DNA of 64,000 bases from Sphingomonas pokkalii (GCF_003096275.1 NZ_QENQ01000001.1:541378-605377), one strand, 5' to 3'. Positions 52,996 to 63,515 are shown, counted from the first letter of the stretch. Numbers and translations are program-made. Notes: generated by a model from the sequence alone, not told the origin.

Positions 52996-55900
52996 CCATG
53001 GCCTTTGGCGCCTTCCGGATCCCCGTGAGGCTGTTCAGCCTTCTGATGGCGGCGGTTGCCGTGGTGACCGGCGGCACGGCCTCGGCGCAGACGGCTGCAG
53101 GCACGACGCCGGCGAGCCTCGCGGTCACTCCGGACGGCACCTCTTCTTATTCCGTCCCGCTGGTGGTTCCTCCCGGCACGGCCGGCGTCGAGCCGAAGCT
53201 GTCGCTCGTCTATTCCAGTAGGGGTGGGGTCTCCGCCTATGGCTTTGGGTGGTCGGTCTCCGGTCTCTCCCAAATCCACCGGGGCCCGCGCAACCTTACG
53301 GACGATGGTCGCGTCGCCGGTGTGCGCTTCTCGGCGGATGATGCGCTGACCCTCGATGGGGAGAAGCTGGTCGAGGTCGCCTCCGCAACTGCCGGCTTCA
53401 AGGAGTATCGGACGCGGATTGACACTTTCGTCCGCGTCCGCGCCTACGCGGAGGGAGCATCCGGCTCGGGTCGCATCGTGGTCGAGACCAGGGCGGGGCT
53501 CACCATGAGCTATGGTTCGACGCCGCGTAGCCGAGTGTCCCTGGCCGACGGGCGGACCGTGACCTGGTTGTGCGATCGGATCGAGGATCGCTCCGGAAAC
53601 TACATGGCGTTCCGCTACCGCTTCGACGACGTCGGCGGATCGCAGGGCCTCGACTACGTCCTTGCAGGAGTAGACTACGGCGGGAACGAGCGCCTGGGCC
53701 GTCCGGGATATGCCGCCATTGAGTTCGACTACGAGCGGCTTCCCGCTGGTGCCGAATACGGAAGTCGCTTCCTCTTCGGCCAGCGGACGACGCTTGCATG
53801 GAGGCTGAAGTCGATCGTGTCGTCATACCGGGGCGCAGTGCTCCGCCGATACGTTCCGACCTACACGCCATCGTCCGACGGCGATCGCTTCTTCACCATC
53901 GCCACGTTAGCGGAAGAGGGGGCCGACGGCCTGCGGTATCGGCCGCTTTCGTTCGAGTATCCGACGGCGCGTCCTGGCTGGCAGCCGAGCGACATCCTCG
54001 CGTCCATCCCGGACCTTCCCGACGTCGACGAGGCGCTGGCCGATGTCAGACGGGCCTATCGCTTCGCACGGCTGCCGACCGCGGCAGGTGTCGTGCCTGC
54101 AGTGCTCGTTTCGGTCGAGGCCGGTGGAAAGACCGTTCAGGGCGCCTACCTCCAGGATGCGGGGACGGGCGCATGGCGCGCGGTCAAGGGGCTGGCTCCG
54201 CCCGTGCTCTTCGCGAAGGACGGCATGTCCGCCGACGACGTGGTGCTTGCGGACGTTGACGGCGACGGCGACGACGACATCGTCGCCGGTAACGGCTTGG
54301 CCGGCAACGTCGCGGGGACTTATGTCGCCGATCCCAGTGGCTGGACGAAGGGCCCGGCCCTCCCGATTGCGCTGAGCGGCGGCACGCTCGCGACGAGCGG
54401 CGTGCTGCAGGTGGACGTAGTCGATCCAGCCGGTGTGCGCGTGTCGGCATTCGCCTGGAACCACGCGGCCGGTGCCGGCTCGCGCGCTCGCGAAGTTCGA
54501 AGGTGGGACGGAGCGCGGTGGGCGGCCGTCGCCGGCTACGCGCCGCCGCTCGCCTTTTCGGGTGCCACCGCTCCCGTCGTCTCTGGCGTCCGCTCGATCG
54601 ATGTGGACGCGGACGGCACGCGTGAGCTTGTCTACTATTCGGTTGCGGGCAGCAGTATCCACGGTGTCTATCGCGCCACTGCGAGCGGCTGGCGCCTCGT
54701 AAATGATCCAACGATGCAGCCTGCGATCCCCGACCTGCCGGCCGACGGCGCGCTGCGGGTCGCCGACATGGACGGCGACGGCCACGATGACTTCGTATGG
54801 TCTTTCGACAACGGGGCTGGCCAGCGCTCAGGGGCGGCGTTGGCTGGAAGCGCCGGTTGGCGCTCCGATGCGCGGACCATGCCGGCGGTCCCGTTCTGGC
54901 GTGCGGGGGACGACGTCGCGACCGGCCTGTCCGGGGATTTGATGGACGTCGATGGAGACGGCGCGATCGACTTTGTCTCGGATGATGCGTCTGGACGGAG
55001 CGTATATCGGGCTCAGGCCGATTATTGGATCCTTGAGCCGCGCTTGACACCTCCCACGGCGCTGGGCGCTACGCTTGGCGAGCGCATGCTCGCGTTCCGG
55101 CTTCTCAGCCTGCCGGGGTCGGGGGCGCGTACTTGGCTGGAGCTTCGTCCGGTCGGACGCCTCGCTCCGACCTCATACAGGCTCGATGCCGCCACCGGAT
55201 GGCGTCGGGACGTGTCGCTCGCCGTTCCCATCGATCTGGCGCAGTTCGACAAGGTCGATCTCGGCGTCCGGTTCCTGGACCTCAACAACGACGGTCTGCC
55301 GGACCTGTTGTGGGCTAGGAAGCGTAAGGACGGCTCGCTCGACCGCGCGGCGTATATATTCCAGCCCGCTGAGGACGTGCCGTGGCGCAAGGACGAGCGC
55401 TACCTGATGCCCGTCGCGCTGGTCCAGGAAGACTACTCCGCCACCGGCACGTTCGTCGCCGACGTCAACGGCGACGGACGGGTCGATCTGATGGAGGGCC
55501 GGCGGGTCAAGGAGCGCGGCGGATCGATCGACCGCCGCGAGACCTGGATCAACTGCGCTGCCCTGACCGAATGCGCCGACGTGCCCGAAGGGAAGGTGGG
55601 GGGATACTGGCTCGCGGCGTCTGGCACCGACGCCTACCGCGGCCTGGTGGCGCCGGCGGTGTTCGCCGAGGACGGGACCGGTCCTCTCGGTGCGCAGGTT
55701 CTCGACGTCAACGGTGACGGGCTGACTGACATCGTCACATCGCGGACGGTCGAGGTATGGGTCGATGAGGATGGAGAGGATGTCTCCTCCACCACTCCCG
55801 ACGCGCGGCCGGAGTATCGCCTGCAGGCCCGCACCTGGTTGAACGAAGGCGGAACTTCTTGGAAGGAATCGGAAGCCTTCAAGCTGCCGGTCGCGCTTGC

Positions 55901-58900
55901 CAGACCGCTTGTCGGACCGCGTCCTGGGGTGATCCTCGGAGACGAGGCGCCCTTCCCGGGGGTCACAGTGGTGGACACCCGCGTCCAGCTCATGGATCTC
56001 GACGGGGATCGTCTTCCCGACGTCGCTTACCGTTACGAGGCGATCCAGCGGGAGCGGCCGGCGACCGGGCCATTGCAGAACGTGCGCGTGACGGTTAGCG
56101 GCGCGCGGCTTGGCTCGAGCGCGGGCTGGAGCACCGATGCGCCGGGCTATCTGCCGCCCGTGCGGCTGGACGACGACCCGGCGGCCGGGGAGCGCCAACT
56201 GCAGATGGAGGACGTCAACGGCGACGGTTCCATCGACTTGCTGTATTCAGGCGGTGAGACCAGCGAGACCTACCTGAACACCGGCACCGGCTGGAGCGCT
56301 CCCGACGCTTACTACCGCATTCCGGCGAAAGCCATCCGGGCGGGAAAGGGAGACCAGGGCTTCCGCGTCCTCGACCTCAACGGGGACATGCTGCCCGACA
56401 TCGCGTATCACTGGACGACGGAGGGCGGTACCACACGCGGCGCCTTCATGAACACCGGCGCTGGCTGGGCGGAAGCGCCGGCTGACTTCGCGCCAGGCAT
56501 CCCGTTCGCGGAGCACGACCGTGGAGACGTCGGGGTTCGCCCGCTCGATGTGAACGGGGATGGCCTTCTCGATCTAGTTCAGAGCTACAAGCGATCCGAC
56601 AGCGAAACCCGCAATCAGGTCACCGTCAACGTTTCGGACCGACCGTATCTCCTTACCGCTGCGGTGGATGGCATAGGTCGGTCCACGTCGGTTCGATACC
56701 GTTCGTTCCTCGCGCTGCAGCGGCCATCGGAGCTCAGCGCACTCGTGCAGCCCGTTCGAATGGCGCCTGGGACGGGGCGGCAGTCGCGATATCCGGTCGT
56801 GCATGCCCCGCTGCCTGGGTATCTTGTCGCCGAGGTTGCGAGCCGGGGTCCCGGCGTGGCGGCGCGGCACGTGCGCTACGCCTATGACGGCAATCGCGTT
56901 GACGTGAGGTCGGGGCGGTCGCTTGGCTTCGAGAGCAGCGTGTCTGTCGATGTGGAGCGTGACCGGACCACGCTGACTACCTTCTCGCAGGAAGACGCGA
57001 CGCTCGGAAGCCCCGTTTCCGTTGAGGTGAGGCAGGGCGGGAAGGTGGTGTCGACGACTGCGAGCGTGTGGCAAGTGCAAACCCGGGTCGGTCTCGATGG
57101 ATCGAGCGGGGTGCCAGGCTTCGCACCTCGGATCGTGCGCCGCAGCTTGGCATCGACCGCGAGCCGATCGTTCGGCCTGGACGGCGTCACCCTCGCGAGC
57201 GAGGACACTGCGTTCAAGTATGATGGGAACGGCAATCCGACCAAGGTCGTGGCTGCCTTCGCCGACGGATCGACGTCCACCACCGTAAACCAATACGCTG
57301 ACGACGAGGCTCGATGGGCCCTCGCGAGGCTCGTTGCTGCCAGGGTCACGCTTTCGCTCCCGGGCATGCCCGACCAGGTTCGCGAGGCGACCTTCGAATA
57401 TGATGCCGCGACCGGCCTCATCGAGCGCGAGCGCACTCTGGTCGGCACGCCGCTCGAGCTCGCCACGGAATATGAGCGAGATCCGTCGGGCAACAAGGTG
57501 GCGAGCGTGACGAGCCGACCGGATGGGGGCCAGCGGCGGGAGGATCGGCTGCGGTACGACGCGGAGGGAAGGTTCCCCGTCGAAGTGATCAACGCGATGG
57601 GCCACCGTTCGGCCATCGTCTACGATGCCGTCAGCGGAGCGGTGCTGTCGCAGATCGATCCCAACGGACTGACGACGCGAAAGCGCTACGATTCGCTTCA
57701 GCGTCTGCTCGCTGAGACGACGCCTGCGGGCGTGGTGACGACCGTATCTACGAATCAGGCGAATGTGTCATGGGCCTCACTGGTCACGTCGCGCCGCACA
57801 CCGGGTATGCCCGAAGCGCGGTTCTGGACCGATGCCGCCGGCCGCGCCGTCAGGACCGAGACCCAGGGATGGCGCGGTCGCCGGGTGATCGCGGAAACCA
57901 AGTATGACGCGCTCGGGCGGCTCGCCGCGACTACGCTGCCGCGCTTCGAGGGCGAACGCGAGTTGAAAGCGGAGCGCACCTACGATGCGCTTGATCGCGT
58001 CATGACGGAGACGCGGCCCGACGGTGCGGTTGTGCGGGTCGAATATCGGGGCCTCGAGGTGATCTCCACGGACGTCGCGGGCGTCCGAACCGTCAAGCGC
58101 TTGGACCTGCGGGGTCGGGTGGCGGAGACGGTCGACGCACTCGGAGGCGTAACTCGCATTTGCTACGACGCGGGCGGACGGGTGGCATCGACGGAGACGG
58201 TGGGCGGCCGCTCCGTCCGCCAGTCCTATGACGTCGGCGGCAATCGGGTCGAGATGACCGACTCGTCGATCGGACGCTGGGCATACGCCTACGACGTCTA
58301 CGGCTCCCTGATCGAGCAGACCGATCCCCGCGGCTCTAAGCTGTCGATGGACTATGACGCCTTGGGGCGGCTGATCGCGAAGAGAACCGGCGGCGCGACT
58401 TCCACTTGGCGATACGATGCCGGTTCCGGCGCCGTGGGACGGCTTATCGGGACCGAAAGCGGAGGTAGGCGGCGCGCAATCGCCTATGACGAGCTCGGAC
58501 GGCCGGTGAGGGTCCGCGCGACTTCGGCGACCGATGTGCTGACAACCATCGACAGGTTCGACAGGCTTGGCAGGCTGGAGGAGCGTCGCTTTGACACCGG
58601 CGTGACCCTAACCAACCGATATGACGCGTGGGGCTTCATGATCGGCATGTCGCTGATAGACGGCACGGTGCGTCGCGACGTCTACGGCCTTCTAGACGTG
58701 GACGCGGCCGGCCATGTCCTTTCCGAGCGGACGGGCGTCGGCATCGTCACCCGCAACCGCTTCGAAGCTGCCAATGGACGGATGACGGGCACCGCGACGA
58801 CGGCGACCAAGGGGGCGGTGCAGGATCTTGCGATCGGCTATAACGTGGCCGGGGACGTCATCTCGCTTGCGGATGCGGCCACTGGCGAGGGCGGCACGTT

Positions 58901-60857
58901 CGCATACGACGCCTTGCGCCGGCTCGTGCGGTCGGAGCTGACCGGACGAGACGCGGTGTCGGTCGCCTACGATCCTCTAGGCAACATCCTCTCGAAGACC
59001 GACGCGGGTGCATACTCCTATTGCGACGTCGGGCTGCTTCGGGGCCTGCTGTGCTCCGTGCAGGGAACCGCCGGGACCATCGGCATGGAATACGACCTAG
59101 CAGGCAATGTCGTGCGCAGGGGCGACAAGACGCTGACGTTTGGAACTGACGGCAAGGTTTCGGAGATCAGGGGGGCTGCAGGTTCGCGCTCGAAGTTCGA
59201 ATACGACGGCGACGGCAACCTCGTTTTCCAAGAAAGCGTCTACGGGCCGCGCCAGCACCGCTACTCGACGACATATTTCACGGGCGTTCAGCTCATACGC
59301 GAGAACTACGCGCCGCCGGGCCTGCCGACCCCGGAGCGGACGATCATTCGGCATGCGCTCGCCACGCAGGCTGGCGTTTTCGGCTATTACGACAAGGTCT
59401 ACCGCCACTTTCCCTACCGGTTCGCGGCACCGACCTACGGTCTGACAATGACCCAGAAGCCCGAGCGCGTGACCGACCTTAGGTTCGGGCTATCCTTCCT
59501 GGTGCGCGACCAGCTCGGATCCGTGCGGGCGGTGCTGGCCGAGGACGGCCGCGTGCTCGACAGGTTCCGATACGATCCGTGGGGCCGCAGGATCGAGGGG
59601 GAGGGCTATCGATACCGCAACGTGCGGCAGGGATTCACCGGCCACGAAATGCTCGACAATCTGGACCTCGTTCACATGGGGGGGCGGGTCTACGATCCGC
59701 TGCTCGGGCGATTCATGAGTGGCGACCCCTACGTGCAGGCACCGGAGTTTTCGCAGTCCTACAACCGCTATTCCTATGTCTTGAACAACCCGTTGGTGCT
59801 GACTGATCCCACCGGCTACTGGTCGCTGGGTCGTGCCCTGGGAGGTCTGTTCGAGCGCGCTGTGCGAGCCTTCGGCTCGGTGGTGGATGCGGTCATCGGC
59901 AAGCCGCTGGCGTGGATCGGCGAGCAACTGGCCAAGGGCGGTAGATGGCTGGAGCAGAACTGGCAGACGGTGGCGATCATAGCGATCGCGTGCGTGATGC
60001 CTGCCGCCACCGTGTGGTATGCTGCGGTGCTGCAGGGAGCAGCGATGGGGGCGCTCAGCGCGGCCTTGTATGGCGGGGGGCCTGACGAGATACTGCGTGG
60101 CGCGCTTATTGGCGGGGCGACCGCAGGCGCGTTTAATGGCGTGGGTTCGATTGGTATCGAAAATCAGGCGCTTGCTGCTGGTGCTCACGGAGTTGTCGGA
60201 GGAGCGAGCTCGCTCGCGCAAGGAGGCACATTCGAGTCCGGATTTTTGTCGGCGGCCGTGACGAAAGCATCCGGTAACTTCATCGATCCGAAGGGAGGTC
60301 AGGCGTATCAGGTCGCGTCGGCTGCGGTCGTAGGTGGCGTGACCTCGCAGATCAGCGGGGGCTCTTTTGAGAACGGAGCGGTAACTGGGGCCTTCTCCAG
60401 GTTGTTCAACGACCTCGCAGTGCACCTAAGCGAACCCGAGCCTCGAGAAATCGTTGTGGTTGTCAACGACAACACTCCAATCATCGGCACACACACCGGC
60501 GTGTTCCTAGGGGATGAAGTGCTCTACGACCCCGGTGGCGTCTTCGAACGAGATCATCCGACCTTGAAGCAGTATGTCGGCCGTCAGGTTAACGACGACG
60601 GTCCCAATGTGCGTGTTTATCGGTTCAAGGTGACTCAGGGCGAGTTCGATCAAATTTCCCGGCGCTTCGACGCTGGCAGTAATAGCGGAGCCCCAGGGCT
60701 GTGCTCGGCAAACTGTGGAGCTTTGATACGCGGGGTTGGTCCCTTCCGAGATCTTGGTTCGACGCGCACACCTCGAGGAATGGGAAGCGAACTCGATGAC
60801 TTGATCCTTAAAGGGCGCGGGGTATGTCAGCAGCCGTCGGGCATCGCGTGCAAATGA
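52983..60857 (+). CDS. Giant SpvB/FG-GAP/RHS-repeat protein with a distinct C-terminal domain
   Basis: 2,624 residues. Signal peptide ~1-37 (FSLLMAAVAVVTGGTASA), SpvB/TcdB N-terminal domain (~45-300, SLVYSSRGGVSAYGFGWSVS), about ten calcium-type FG-GAP repeats (~430-1190; DVDGDGDDDIV, DVNGDGLTDIV), TcdB-like middle, YD repeats (~1330-2170; YDALGRLAATT), then the RHS core (RDQLGSVRAVL ... DPTGY, ~2175-2277). The last ~350 residues are Gly-rich and hydrophobic, then a domain with H2504 in GTHTGVFLGD and C2574/C2578 in CSANCGAL. That His-first, Cys-last order recalls permuted NlpC/LRAT-type cysteine enzymes. It is an exported polymorphic toxin or adhesin. ATG 52998 is an alternative start. Confidence 0.88.
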   Translation: MAILTMAFGAFRIPVRLFSLLMAAVAVVTGGTASAQTAAGTTPASLAVTPDGTSSYSVPLVVPPGTAGVEPKLSLVYSSRGGVSAYGFGWSVSGLSQIHRGPRNLTDDGRVAGVRFSADDALTLDGEKLVEVASATAGFKEYRTRIDTFVRVRAYAEGASGSGRIVVETRAGLTMSYGSTPRSRVSLADGRTVTWLCDRIEDRSGNYMAFRYRFDDVGGSQGLDYVLAGVDYGGNERLGRPGYAAIEFDYERLPAGAEYGSRFLFGQRTTLAWRLKSIVSSYRGAVLRRYVPTYTPSSDGDRFFTIATLAEEGADGLRYRPLSFEYPTARPGWQPSDILASIPDLPDVDEALADVRRAYRFARLPTAAGVVPAVLVSVEAGGKTVQGAYLQDAGTGAWRAVKGLAPPVLFAKDGMSADDVVLADVDGDGDDDIVAGNGLAGNVAGTYVADPSGWTKGPALPIALSGGTLATSGVLQVDVVDPAGVRVSAFAWNHAAGAGSRAREVRRWDGARWAAVAGYAPPLAFSGATAPVVSGVRSIDVDADGTRELVYYSVAGSSIHGVYRATASGWRLVNDPTMQPAIPDLPADGALRVADMDGDGHDDFVWSFDNGAGQRSGAALAGSAGWRSDARTMPAVPFWRAGDDVATGLSGDLMDVDGDGAIDFVSDDASGRSVYRAQADYWILEPRLTPPTALGATLGERMLAFRLLSLPGSGARTWLELRPVGRLAPTSYRLDAATGWRRDVSLAVPIDLAQFDKVDLGVRFLDLNNDGLPDLLWARKRKDGSLDRAAYIFQPAEDVPWRKDERYLMPVALVQEDYSATGTFVADVNGDGRVDLMEGRRVKERGGSIDRRETWINCAALTECADVPEGKVGGYWLAASGTDAYRGLVAPAVFAEDGTGPLGAQVLDVNGDGLTDIVTSRTVEVWVDEDGEDVSSTTPDARPEYRLQARTWLNEGGTSWKESEAFKLPVALARPLVGPRPGVILGDEAPFPGVTVVDTRVQLMDLDGDRLPDVAYRYEAIQRERPATGPLQNVRVTVSGARLGSSAGWSTDAPGYLPPVRLDDDPAAGERQLQMEDVNGDGSIDLLYSGGETSETYLNTGTGWSAPDAYYRIPAKAIRAGKGDQGFRVLDLNGDMLPDIAYHWTTEGGTTRGAFMNTGAGWAEAPADFAPGIPFAEHDRGDVGVRPLDVNGDGLLDLVQSYKRSDSETRNQVTVNVSDRPYLLTAAVDGIGRSTSVRYRSFLALQRPSELSALVQPVRMAPGTGRQSRYPVVHAPLPGYLVAEVASRGPGVAARHVRYAYDGNRVDVRSGRSLGFESSVSVDVERDRTTLTTFSQEDATLGSPVSVEVRQGGKVVSTTASVWQVQTRVGLDGSSGVPGFAPRIVRRSLASTASRSFGLDGVTLASEDTAFKYDGNGNPTKVVAAFADGSTSTTVNQYADDEARWALARLVAARVTLSLPGMPDQVREATFEYDAATGLIERERTLVGTPLELATEYERDPSGNKVASVTSRPDGGQRREDRLRYDAEGRFPVEVINAMGHRSAIVYDAVSGAVLSQIDPNGLTTRKRYDSLQRLLAETTPAGVVTTVSTNQANVSWASLVTSRRTPGMPEARFWTDAAGRAVRTETQGWRGRRVIAETKYDALGRLAATTLPRFEGERELKAERTYDALDRVMTETRPDGAVVRVEYRGLEVISTDVAGVRTVKRLDLRGRVAETVDALGGVTRICYDAGGRVASTETVGGRSVRQSYDVGGNRVEMTDSSIGRWAYAYDVYGSLIEQTDPRGSKLSMDYDALGRLIAKRTGGATSTWRYDAGSGAVGRLIGTESGGRRRAIAYDELGRPVRVRATSATDVLTTIDRFDRLGRLEERRFDTGVTLTNRYDAWGFMIGMSLIDGTVRRDVYGLLDVDAAGHVLSERTGVGIVTRNRFEAANGRMTGTATTATKGAVQDLAIGYNVAGDVISLADAATGEGGTFAYDALRRLVRSELTGRDAVSVAYDPLGNILSKTDAGAYSYCDVGLLRGLLCSVQGTAGTIGMEYDLAGNVVRRGDKTLTFGTDGKVSEIRGAAGSRSKFEYDGDGNLVFQESVYGPRQHRYSTTYFTGVQLIRENYAPPGLPTPERTIIRHALATQAGVFGYYDKVYRHFPYRFAAPTYGLTMTQKPERVTDLRFGLSFLVRDQLGSVRAVLAEDGRVLDRFRYDPWGRRIEGEGYRYRNVRQGFTGHEMLDNLDLVHMGGRVYDPLLGRFMSGDPYVQAPEFSQSYNRYSYVLNNPLVLTDPTGYWSLGRALGGLFERAVRAFGSVVDAVIGKPLAWIGEQLAKGGRWLEQNWQTVAIIAIACVMPAATVWYAAVLQGAAMGALSAALYGGGPDEILRGALIGGATAGAFNGVGSIGIENQALAAGAHGVVGGASSLAQGGTFESGFLSAAVTKASGNFIDPKGGQAYQVASAAVVGGVTSQISGGSFENGAVTGAFSRLFNDLAVHLSEPEPREIVVVVNDNTPIIGTHTGVFLGDEVLYDPGGVFERDHPTLKQYVGRQVNDDGPNVRVYRFKVTQGEFDQISRRFDAGSNSGAPGLCSANCGALIRGVGPFRDLGSTRTPRGMGSELDDLILKGRGVCQQPSGIACK

Positions 60858-60982
60858 CGAGCGGTTCTCTGGTCCAGGCGTTCAAAACAAATCGCAGCGG
60901 TTTTCTGCTTAGAAACAGCTGTGATTTCGATGCCGAGGGGATGCGTCCGCCACTTTGCCGGGATCGACCGAAGACGCGGTGA
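60854..60982 (+). CDS. 42-codon ORF coupled to the RHS gene, possible immunity remnant
   Basis: ATG overlaps the RHS stop as ATGA and the frame (MTSGSLVQAFKTNRSGFLLR..., ending RPKTR) closes at 60982. Immunity genes normally follow RHS toxins at exactly this place but are usually longer than 80 residues. The overlap is the only evidence. It may be a truncated immunity gene or chance. Confidence 0.3.
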   Translation: MTSGSLVQAFKTNRSGFLLRNSCDFDAEGMRPPLCRDRPKTR

Positions 60983-61621
60983 CCGAGTCGTCCTCTCCAT
61001 GCCCGAGGTGCGACTACCACCGCCAGGTTCGCGCCAATCTGTAGTAAGTTGCTGCGGCGGCGCTGGCTGTCGCGAGGATGCGCGCCCGGACCTTATCGGG
61101 GATCTTCTCGATGCGGAGCAGCCTTAAAGAATAGTAAGGCAGTCCGTAAGGGAAGGGCATGCCGATATGATCGCCTCGGGATGGCGCGAGGAAATGCTTT
61201 CGCGGACGTGGCGTTTGAGGCCGATGTGCTGGAAGTCGTTCTTGCCCTTTTTGAGTTTTACCGCCGGTGCATGGCGCGAGCCCCAGCGGGGACGCTCGAC
61301 GATTACCTTGAACATATCAGCGCTCATTGCAGGCCTCCCCAAAGGTGGAGAATGCAATCGGTAGACGTGAAGTGGACGAAATGGACGCGGCGCCATGGCC
61401 GCGAAAAAGGGTCAGGCGACCGCAGTCACCCGCACGGGAATTGCCCATGTACTATGTTCCTGAACGTGGAAGCCGGGAGTGATGACGGGTGCGGTTGCAG
61501 CTCGCATGTGGTCACTCCTTTCCTATGTTCGAGAAATAGTGGCGGCGCTGTATGCCAAGTGGGCGCACCAATCAATGGTGCAGGGCATTCGCGTCGGCAT
61601 GGCAGTCCGGGGACATGCGCG
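60983..61621 (-). other. Mostly non-coding stretch after the RHS gene
   Basis: About 640 bp. It contains one short minus-strand frame listed separately (61124-61327). The rest shows no frame with a start, ribosome site and protein-like composition. Confidence 0.45.
61124..61327 (-). CDS. Short hypothetical ORF, possibly truncated
   Basis: 67 residues beginning MSADMFKVIVERPRWGSRHA and continuing with a basic region (KLKKGKNDFQHIGLKRHVRE). The N-terminus reads like the beginning of a known-looking small hypothetical family of mobile elements, but the end degenerates, so it may be a truncated copy. Low certainty. Confidence 0.3.
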   Translation of the reverse strand: MSADMFKVIVERPRWGSRHAPAVKLKKGKNDFQHIGLKRHVRESISSRHPEAIISACPSLTDCLTIL

Positions 61622-61837
61622 TCACCTGGGGGCGGGATCGTCCGTCGCATACAATATCGGGTTGTGCAGCCAGGCCGCCACGTCGCACTCGCGCCAGCCG
61701 ACACAGCGGGTGCTGATCTTGATCGCGGGCGGGAAGGTGCCGCTCTGCATCTTGCGGTACATTGTCGAGCGGCTGAGGCCGGTGCGCTGGAGCACGGTCT
61801 TGATCCGGAGGATGCGGTCTGGGTGTTGGATCTGCAT
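61622..61837 (-). CDS. AlpA-family helix-turn-helix regulator
   Basis: 71 residues from ATG 61837. It has the AlpA/phage excisionase-like HTH: RILRIKTVLQRTGLSRSTMY then FPPAIKIS and VGWRECDVAAWL. These small proteins activate integrase or excision genes of cryptic prophages and integrative elements. Its presence with ArdC and the tRNA-Arg att fragment supports an integrative element right of 50.2 kb. Confidence 0.85.
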   Translation of the reverse strand: MQIQHPDRILRIKTVLQRTGLSRSTMYRKMQSGTFPPAIKISTRCVGWRECDVAAWLHNPILYATDDPAPR

Positions 61838-62606
61838 TGCGAGGCCCTTGCATCGTCTGACGGTTGGTGGGGCGTTCCGAGGCAAGTGTGGTCCTGTTAG
61901 CGGGCCAGGAAAACGGCCTGTATGGGGCCAGAAGGGACCTGTTCGGTGCGGTTCGGCACCGGGATGGTTTGGGCGTGGATCGCTAGCTTCGGGCGATCGG
62001 TGCGAGGGCGTCTCACGCCGGCGGCGTGATGGCACTCGCACGCCGCTGCACGGCGCCGAGTCGGCTTGGCCGTCTCGGCCCTTCGGGTGTTGATCGCGAA
62101 CGCGAGCGCCGATCCTGTGGATCGGCGGCCGGCAGGTGCCGGCAGTGGAACGCGGGTACGGTGCGCGCGCTGGCGCACGCCTGCGGCGACACCAGGGCGC
62201 GCGTGTTGTTGATGCCCGCGTGGCACACTTGCCCGAGCGGGAGGCACGGGCGGCGGCTGGCGCACGGGCTGGCGCGCGCACGCTGCCCGCGCGAGGCCCA
62301 CCCGGCTGCAAGGGTGCGGCTCTTGTTCGGGCGCCGGGGGCGCCCGGCAGCGCGGTCGCGCTGACAGGATGGTCGCCGCGCGGATGCGCGGCGGCGTTGT
62401 GCAGCCGGCACGCGGACAGGGCGGGGGGAGCGTCGCTCGCCTCTAGTCCTGCCGCGGCATGCCGCAAGCCGGGCGGTGCCCGGCTCCTCCTCTTCGTTGC
62501 GGCCCTGCGGGTGCGGCCTGCCTCTGACGGCAGGACTGCCGGTTCGCTCCTGCCGCTCCCCCCGCCCTTCCGGCGCCGGTTGCGGTGTTTTGGAAGGAGC
62601 AGGACC
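61838..62606 (+). other. GC-rich region without a supported gene
   Basis: About 770 bp, very GC-rich, with open frames on both strands that are Arg/Ala/Pro-rich read-through of GC codons. No frame has a good start with protein-like composition. The end carries GGAAGGAG just before ardC. Confidence 0.5.
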
Positions 62607-63515
62607 ATGGGTGTTGGACACGAGAACCGGGCGAGCCTCTATGCCGAGGTGACGGGACGGGTGATTGCCGAACTGGAGCAGGGGCGGCTGCCCTGGGTGC
62701 AACCTTGGGATGCCGCGGCGTGCGGGTGCGCGATGCCGGCCAATGCGGTGACCGGGCGGCGCTATTCGGGGATCAATGTGCTGATCCTCTGGGCGGCGGT
62801 GACCGAGGGGCGGTATGCCTCGCAGCGCTGGCTGACCTTTCGGCAGGCGCAGGCCGCGGGTGGGAGTGTGCGGCGCGGCGAGCGGGGGACGACGATCTGC
62901 TATGCGGATCGCTTCACGCCCAAAGACGAGGCCGAGCGCGCGCGCGATGAGGATCGGGAAGCGCGGCAGCTGGCGTTTCTCAAGCGGTTCACCGTGTTTA
63001 ACGTCGACCAGTGCGAGGGGCTGCCCGAGCGGCTGACGGTAGTGGCGCAGGGCGAGCCGGTGGCGGAGGCGGACCGCATTCCCGCCGCACACGCGCTGAT
63101 GGAAGCATGTGGCGCTGATATCCGGATTGGGGGTGGCGAAGCCTATTACAGTCCGGGCGGCGACTATGTCGCGGTGCCGCCACAGCTCGCCTTTTACGAC
63201 CGCATCAACTGGTATCGTACCGTGCTGCACGAACTTGGGCACTGGACTGGGCATGGCTCGCGGCTGGGGCGCGATCAGTCGGGCGCGTTCGGCAGCGCTG
63301 CCTATAGTAGGGAGGAGCTGGTTGCCGAGATGGCGAGCGCGTTCACCTGTGCGTCGCTGTCGATCCGGCCAACCGTGCGGCACGCTGATTACGTCGGCAG
63401 CTGGCTGGCAGTGCTGCGCGAGGACGAAAAGGCGATCTTTCGGGCGGCGATCGCTGCCAGCAAGGCGGCAGATTACCTGCTTTCGTTCACCTCAAACGAG
63501 GAGGCGGGGCAATGA
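62607..63515 (+). CDS. ardC: ArdC-like antirestriction protein (ssDNA-binding plus zincin domain)
   Basis: 302 residues from ATG 62607 (GAAGGAG upstream). The N-terminal ssDNA-binding domain (~1-130) has LPWVQPWD and YSGINVLILW. The C-terminal zinc metallopeptidase-like domain has HELGHWTGH (HExxH) and EELVAEMASAF with the third ligand Glu. ArdC protects incoming DNA of conjugative elements from restriction. The gene ends overlapping the next small ORF. Confidence 0.85.
   Translation: MGVGHENRASLYAEVTGRVIAELEQGRLPWVQPWDAAACGCAMPANAVTGRRYSGINVLILWAAVTEGRYASQRWLTFRQAQAAGGSVRRGERGTTICYADRFTPKDEAERARDEDREARQLAFLKRFTVFNVDQCEGLPERLTVVAQGEPVAEADRIPAAHALMEACGADIRIGGGEAYYSPGGDYVAVPPQLAFYDRINWYRTVLHELGHWTGHGSRLGRDQSGAFGSAAYSREELVAEMASAFTCASLSIRPTVRHADYVGSWLAVLREDEKAIFRAAIAASKAADYLLSFTSNEEAGQ

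Noticed and set aside
61838..62606. Long minus-strand Arg/Pro-rich frames before ardC
   Set aside because: Composition is that of GC-rich read-through; only the AlpA segment at the end of one such frame is protein-like.
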